A stretch of 64,000 nucleotides of DNA from Volvox africanus (taxonomy: Eukaryota > Chlorophyta > Chlorophyceae > Chlamydomonadales > Volvocaceae), in NCBI GenBank assembly GCA_030268105.1, contig BSDZ01000031.1, forward strand, positions 62,001-126,000. The letters are read 5' to 3'. Shown here in pieces: positions 60,862 to 64,000 of this stretch. The notes below the pieces were generated by a model, which had not been told where the DNA came from, did no database searches, and worked only from the letters and a program-made list of their open reading frames with translations. Numbering within the stretch: position 1 is the stretch's first letter; the number at the start of each line of letters is the position of its first letter. The position numbers and the translations under genes were made by a program.

Positions 60862-62056
60862 CTTTATCTACGAGCGCGAAAACAGAGAAGACCACAGCGT
60901 GGGGCCCGCTGCGTGCGTGATGCTGCGGATAAGCGATCCGGTTCACAACCCTTTTTCTCGCAAACATTTTCCTCGGGGTCTTTGATGGTGTACAAGCTGC
61001 TGGTGGCCGGCCCTTGTTTGCGATGACGAAGCGGCAATCGGTGATTGCCGATGTGCTCTTCTGTTTATTGTGCTTGATAGTGCTTGGGAGCCGGCTGTGG
61101 ATGTTGAATCCATCAGGATTTACAAAGAGCGCCGCATCGCGTGGCCTTTCGAGGCGCTTGCCATGACGAACAGCCGCGGTCGTGAAAACGCGGGCGCACG
61201 CAATGCGATGCTGACTGACAATACTAATCTGTAAATGGACCCCACGAATTCAGTTTTCAGTGACTGGATTACCTCGAGGTCCCCGAAGATTTCGCAATGT
61301 AATTTCAGGCTTGGATGTGTTGTCTGACGTGTGTAGTGCGACTGGGCATAATTTTGCAATCCGTTGTCTGTATGCGAGTGCAGTGAGCCCCGACCAATCA
61401 ACATAATATGCTGAAAACGAAATATTTTTTTATTGCATTTGGGTTAGCGTGTGCATGAAATCGTGCTTGTTCGCGTATCGCATGCACCATTCGGTTTTGA
61501 TTAAGCCTTCGACGGCATTCTCCGCATTCAGCAAAACATTTGTCAAGATGGCTAAGAGAACAACTTTTCCTGGAGCTACCGCGTATAGCTAATTTGGACG
61601 TGCATTTTGAGGTGACTCTCCGAGGGTTGCCAAAACCAAGGCCCCGTACAACTTCTCATCCTTCGTCTTCCTGAGCGCATCGAGCTGCTTTACATCTTGC
61701 AAGTGTAACACATTCGGATATGTCACTATGGTATAGTCCTACCTTCTCTTTCGAGGCATTCCTCACAAAACGTCTTTAAACGATTTTCCTACCCAACTTT
61801 CTAGGTTTTCGCAAGCAAAACGCAAATATTTTGCTTCGATATAATTAATTAATAACCATGTGTTGCATAAGCTTTGTTACCTCCTGTTGCGCTGTGAGGC
61901 ACTGATAGCCCGCTTTACGCAAATTCATTTGTCAGAAGTCCATCCATACATGTCCTCGCTCAACGATACGGCGTAACTGTGTTATTTCTGAGTATTAAGC
62001 AAGTGTATTTCCTTTGCTCTAAATTTTGGCGAAAAGTCGGGCCAGGCTTGAACACC
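60764..62056. other. Dihydroorotase 3' UTR and intergenic region
   Basis: It includes a (TG)n tract at 60832-60859 and a TGTAA poly(A)-type signal at 61230. The remainder is AT-rich with no recognisable gene. Confidence 0.45.
61230..61234 (+). terminator. Putative TGTAA polyadenylation signal
   Basis: TGTAA is the common nuclear poly(A) signal of volvocine algae. This copy is 467 bp past the dihydroorotase stop, a normal 3' UTR length for these algae. The assignment is by position and motif only. Confidence 0.45.
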
Positions 62057-63415
62057 ATGGAAGCGAGCAGAACGGAACCTCTCCACCAGCGGGAGGTGCG
62101 CTATAAAAGTTCTTTGCAGTTATTGAACTTACAACACTATGAATGCCGAATTGCCCTTACCTTCATTTCAGGTGCAAACTCCTTCGGTTGGCCAGTCGAA
62201 CCCACTTTTCTCCAGCAGCAGCGCTAGCGGTAGCAGCGACGAAGAAGCGTCTCCAGCCATACATCCCGGCCCAATAGAATTCCCAAGAAACCTCTTGGAT
62301 CATTATTACATTCATCATCCATCTGGCGAGGCGGACGCAGCGGGCACTACGGCAAGTATCGCGCGCGTGCACGCACCTAGTGCCAACGACGGTCTTGCTT
62401 CCCTTACGCGTATCAATCTCCCACAAAACTTTAACACGGATAAATAGCGTCATACACACTTGCATTAAGAATTACTGTCTTTTGGTTACTTTCAAGGCTA
62501 TTCATAAAAACACCACATGCCTTGACGGCTACAATCTCGACAATCTGTCCTCGAGGACTGCGTACATCGCGCTTAATGCTCTCACCTATTCAACTATCCT
62601 TACTTTTCATTCAAGCATGTAATACACGTGTTCTTGTCCAGCAGGTGGAGCTTCCTATCACAGGCACGCAGCGAGTGTCCATCGCCATATTACCCAGCCA
62701 CGGCTCCCTCGGCATCCGCTCCAGCAGCCGGAAGCCCTCGTCCACGATAACGGTATGCAATCCGGGACTGGTTATGGGGTGAACGCTGCGTAAGCGAATC
62801 CAGCTTGCGATCTATCAACCTGGGTGATGGACCGGGGAGGGGGGTATTATAATGCAGCTGGGGATGTGTTTGTTTATAATGTTGAAAATGTGTTTTCCAG
62901 GTGGGGATGACGGAAGAGGGGTTAGCTACCGGCTTAGCACACGGCAGGAAGTCGCTGCCACTTCGGCACGATTTAATCCGATTTGATTCGATGCGATGTG
63001 GGGGATCTAGACGGGCGCGCAAGTACCGAGCTAGGTAGGTTGGGTTTGGAATTCGAGGGGCATCGGTATGTGCTTCGGAGGGGATTTCAAGAAGGGAATG
63101 GTTGCTGCATGATCAAGGCATCAATGCACGATACGATTTTGAAGCGGAGTGGGCGCCCTTACCCTGAATACGGACCCCTACGTCTTTGCGTACACGCCGG
63201 CCACTTGCTTGCGTTGTATCCGCTATGTCGCCATATATCAATATCCTCCTTTTAACTGGTATGTTCATGCCGTGCCGTGACTCTCTGCCGATGGATTCAG
63301 GATTTCGGTATGAGCTCACCCATGGGGAGCGTCAGTCAGCTACAGCGACATCGCCAGTTTGGACCCCCACCTTCCAGTCCGGACTCCATCTCCACTGTCT
63401 CCTCGCGCAGATCGA
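62057..63415 (+). CDS. Unrecognised Ser-rich protein, 5' exons
   Basis: Exon 62057-62095 starts with ATG (MEASRTEPLHQRE). Exon 62172-62351 follows a CATTTCAG acceptor and encodes VQTPSVGQSNPLF, then SSSSASGSSDEEASPAI, EFPRNLLDHYYIHHP. Exon 62642-62752 encodes QVELPITGTQRVSIAILP, and exon 63301-63415 encodes SSPMGSVSQLQRHRQFGPP, then DSISTVSSRRSS with donor GTAAGC. Phases agree if the intron after 62351 uses a GC donor (GCAAGT). If it is not spliced, the protein would end at 62447. The Ser/Pro-rich text with acidic and RRSS-type sites suggests a disordered, phosphorylated regulatory protein; no domain is recognised. The gene probably continues past the window. Confidence 0.5.
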
Positions 63416-64000
63416 GTAAGCCTGCCCACACACCACATCATACACCAAGACATTGCCGTATATGTAAACATGTCTTAACATATTCCGTATCGTTCGTGGC
63501 GCGTAGCAATATCCAGTTAAGGAGGCGAAGGTGCTTCTGCTGCATACCTAGTCATGCTAAGAAGCTCTCTCCAAGAGCAGCACGCTGCAAATTTTCCGCT
63601 TGCTTGCAATTTCCCGCCTAACATTTCTATGTTTTGGAATACGTTTTTGTAGATTTCAGGGGACCCCGGAACGTTTGAGGGCCAACCCAGTTAGGGTTCT
63701 GGGGGTGCTCCCTGCGGAAAGGTATTCAGTTTTGGTGCTCCGGAGACCCCTTCCCCCGGAACAAACAGCTAACCCCTTGAAGGATCCTGTAGCGGCCACT
63801 AACGATTGGTGGCGAATCTAAGAGATTGTGGGCTAACTTCATGTTTGCACGGCTGGGTCGTATATATTACCGGAGGCGGGGGACTGGCTGACATGCCTGC
63901 AGGTTCTTCTGTCACATTCTGTTAGGGATGTGCGGTTTATCCGGTTTATCCGGTTGCCGAAGCGAGCCCCGCCTGACAGACACCTGCCGTACTTGCACGC
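63416..64000. other. Right edge, exon not resolved
   Basis: A frame from about 63653 to 63821 (TPERLRANPVRVLGVLP, then EQTANPLKDPVAATND) follows a TTTGTAG acceptor-like site and could be a later exon of the Ser-rich gene, but nothing confirms it. Confidence 0.25.

Overview
This window looks like nuclear DNA of a volvocine-type green alga. The genes are split into many short GC-rich exons with GT..AG introns, introns are full of microsatellites and minisatellites, proteins carry Ala/Gly/Ser-rich insertions, a TTTAGGG-like tract occurs, and TGTAA (the usual algal poly(A) signal) follows at least one gene. Protein identities come from family motifs I recognise. Gene models were built by hand by joining exons whose splice sites and reading phases agree, so exon ends are predictions. 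No bacterial-style operons, CRISPR arrays, rRNA or convincing tRNA genes were seen.

Layout, left to right. (1) 1-4.0 kb: an ankyrin-repeat gene on the minus strand, partly resolved. (2) 4.3-11.1 kb, plus: a complete 12-exon model for a 687-residue auxin-efflux-carrier (AEC/PIN-like) permease with a block of MORN repeats between its two membrane halves; this is the most unusual object in the window. (3) 13.0-15.6 kb, minus: uracil phosphoribosyltransferase (pyrimidine salvage). (4) 16.9-25.4 kb, plus: a secreted GH20 beta-hexosaminidase with a long acidic/coiled insertion in the catalytic domain. (5) 26.7-29.3 kb, plus: a predicted chloroplast membrane protein with a long Pro/Ala-rich tail carrying two copies of a Trp motif. 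(6) 31.2-32.1 kb, minus: a small SRPBCC-fold protein. (7) 32.1-36.6 kb: gene-poor, with one low-complexity ORF. (8) 36.6-39.5 kb, plus: a leucine-carboxyl-methyltransferase-like SAM enzyme. (9) 42.2-54.9 kb, minus: a very long MUN-domain (PATROL1/DUF810-like) gene with four NPF motifs near its N-terminus. (10) 56.4-60.8 kb, plus: dihydroorotase (de novo pyrimidine synthesis). (11) 62.1 kb to beyond the visible model, plus: the 5' exons of an unrecognised Ser-rich protein.

The genes do not form an obvious pathway cluster. Two concern pyrimidines (salvage UPRT and de novo dihydroorotase, 40 kb apart). Two concern membrane transport or its trafficking (the AEC-MORN permease and the PATROL1-like exocytosis factor). 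These are probably coincidences of a gene-dense algal chromosome.
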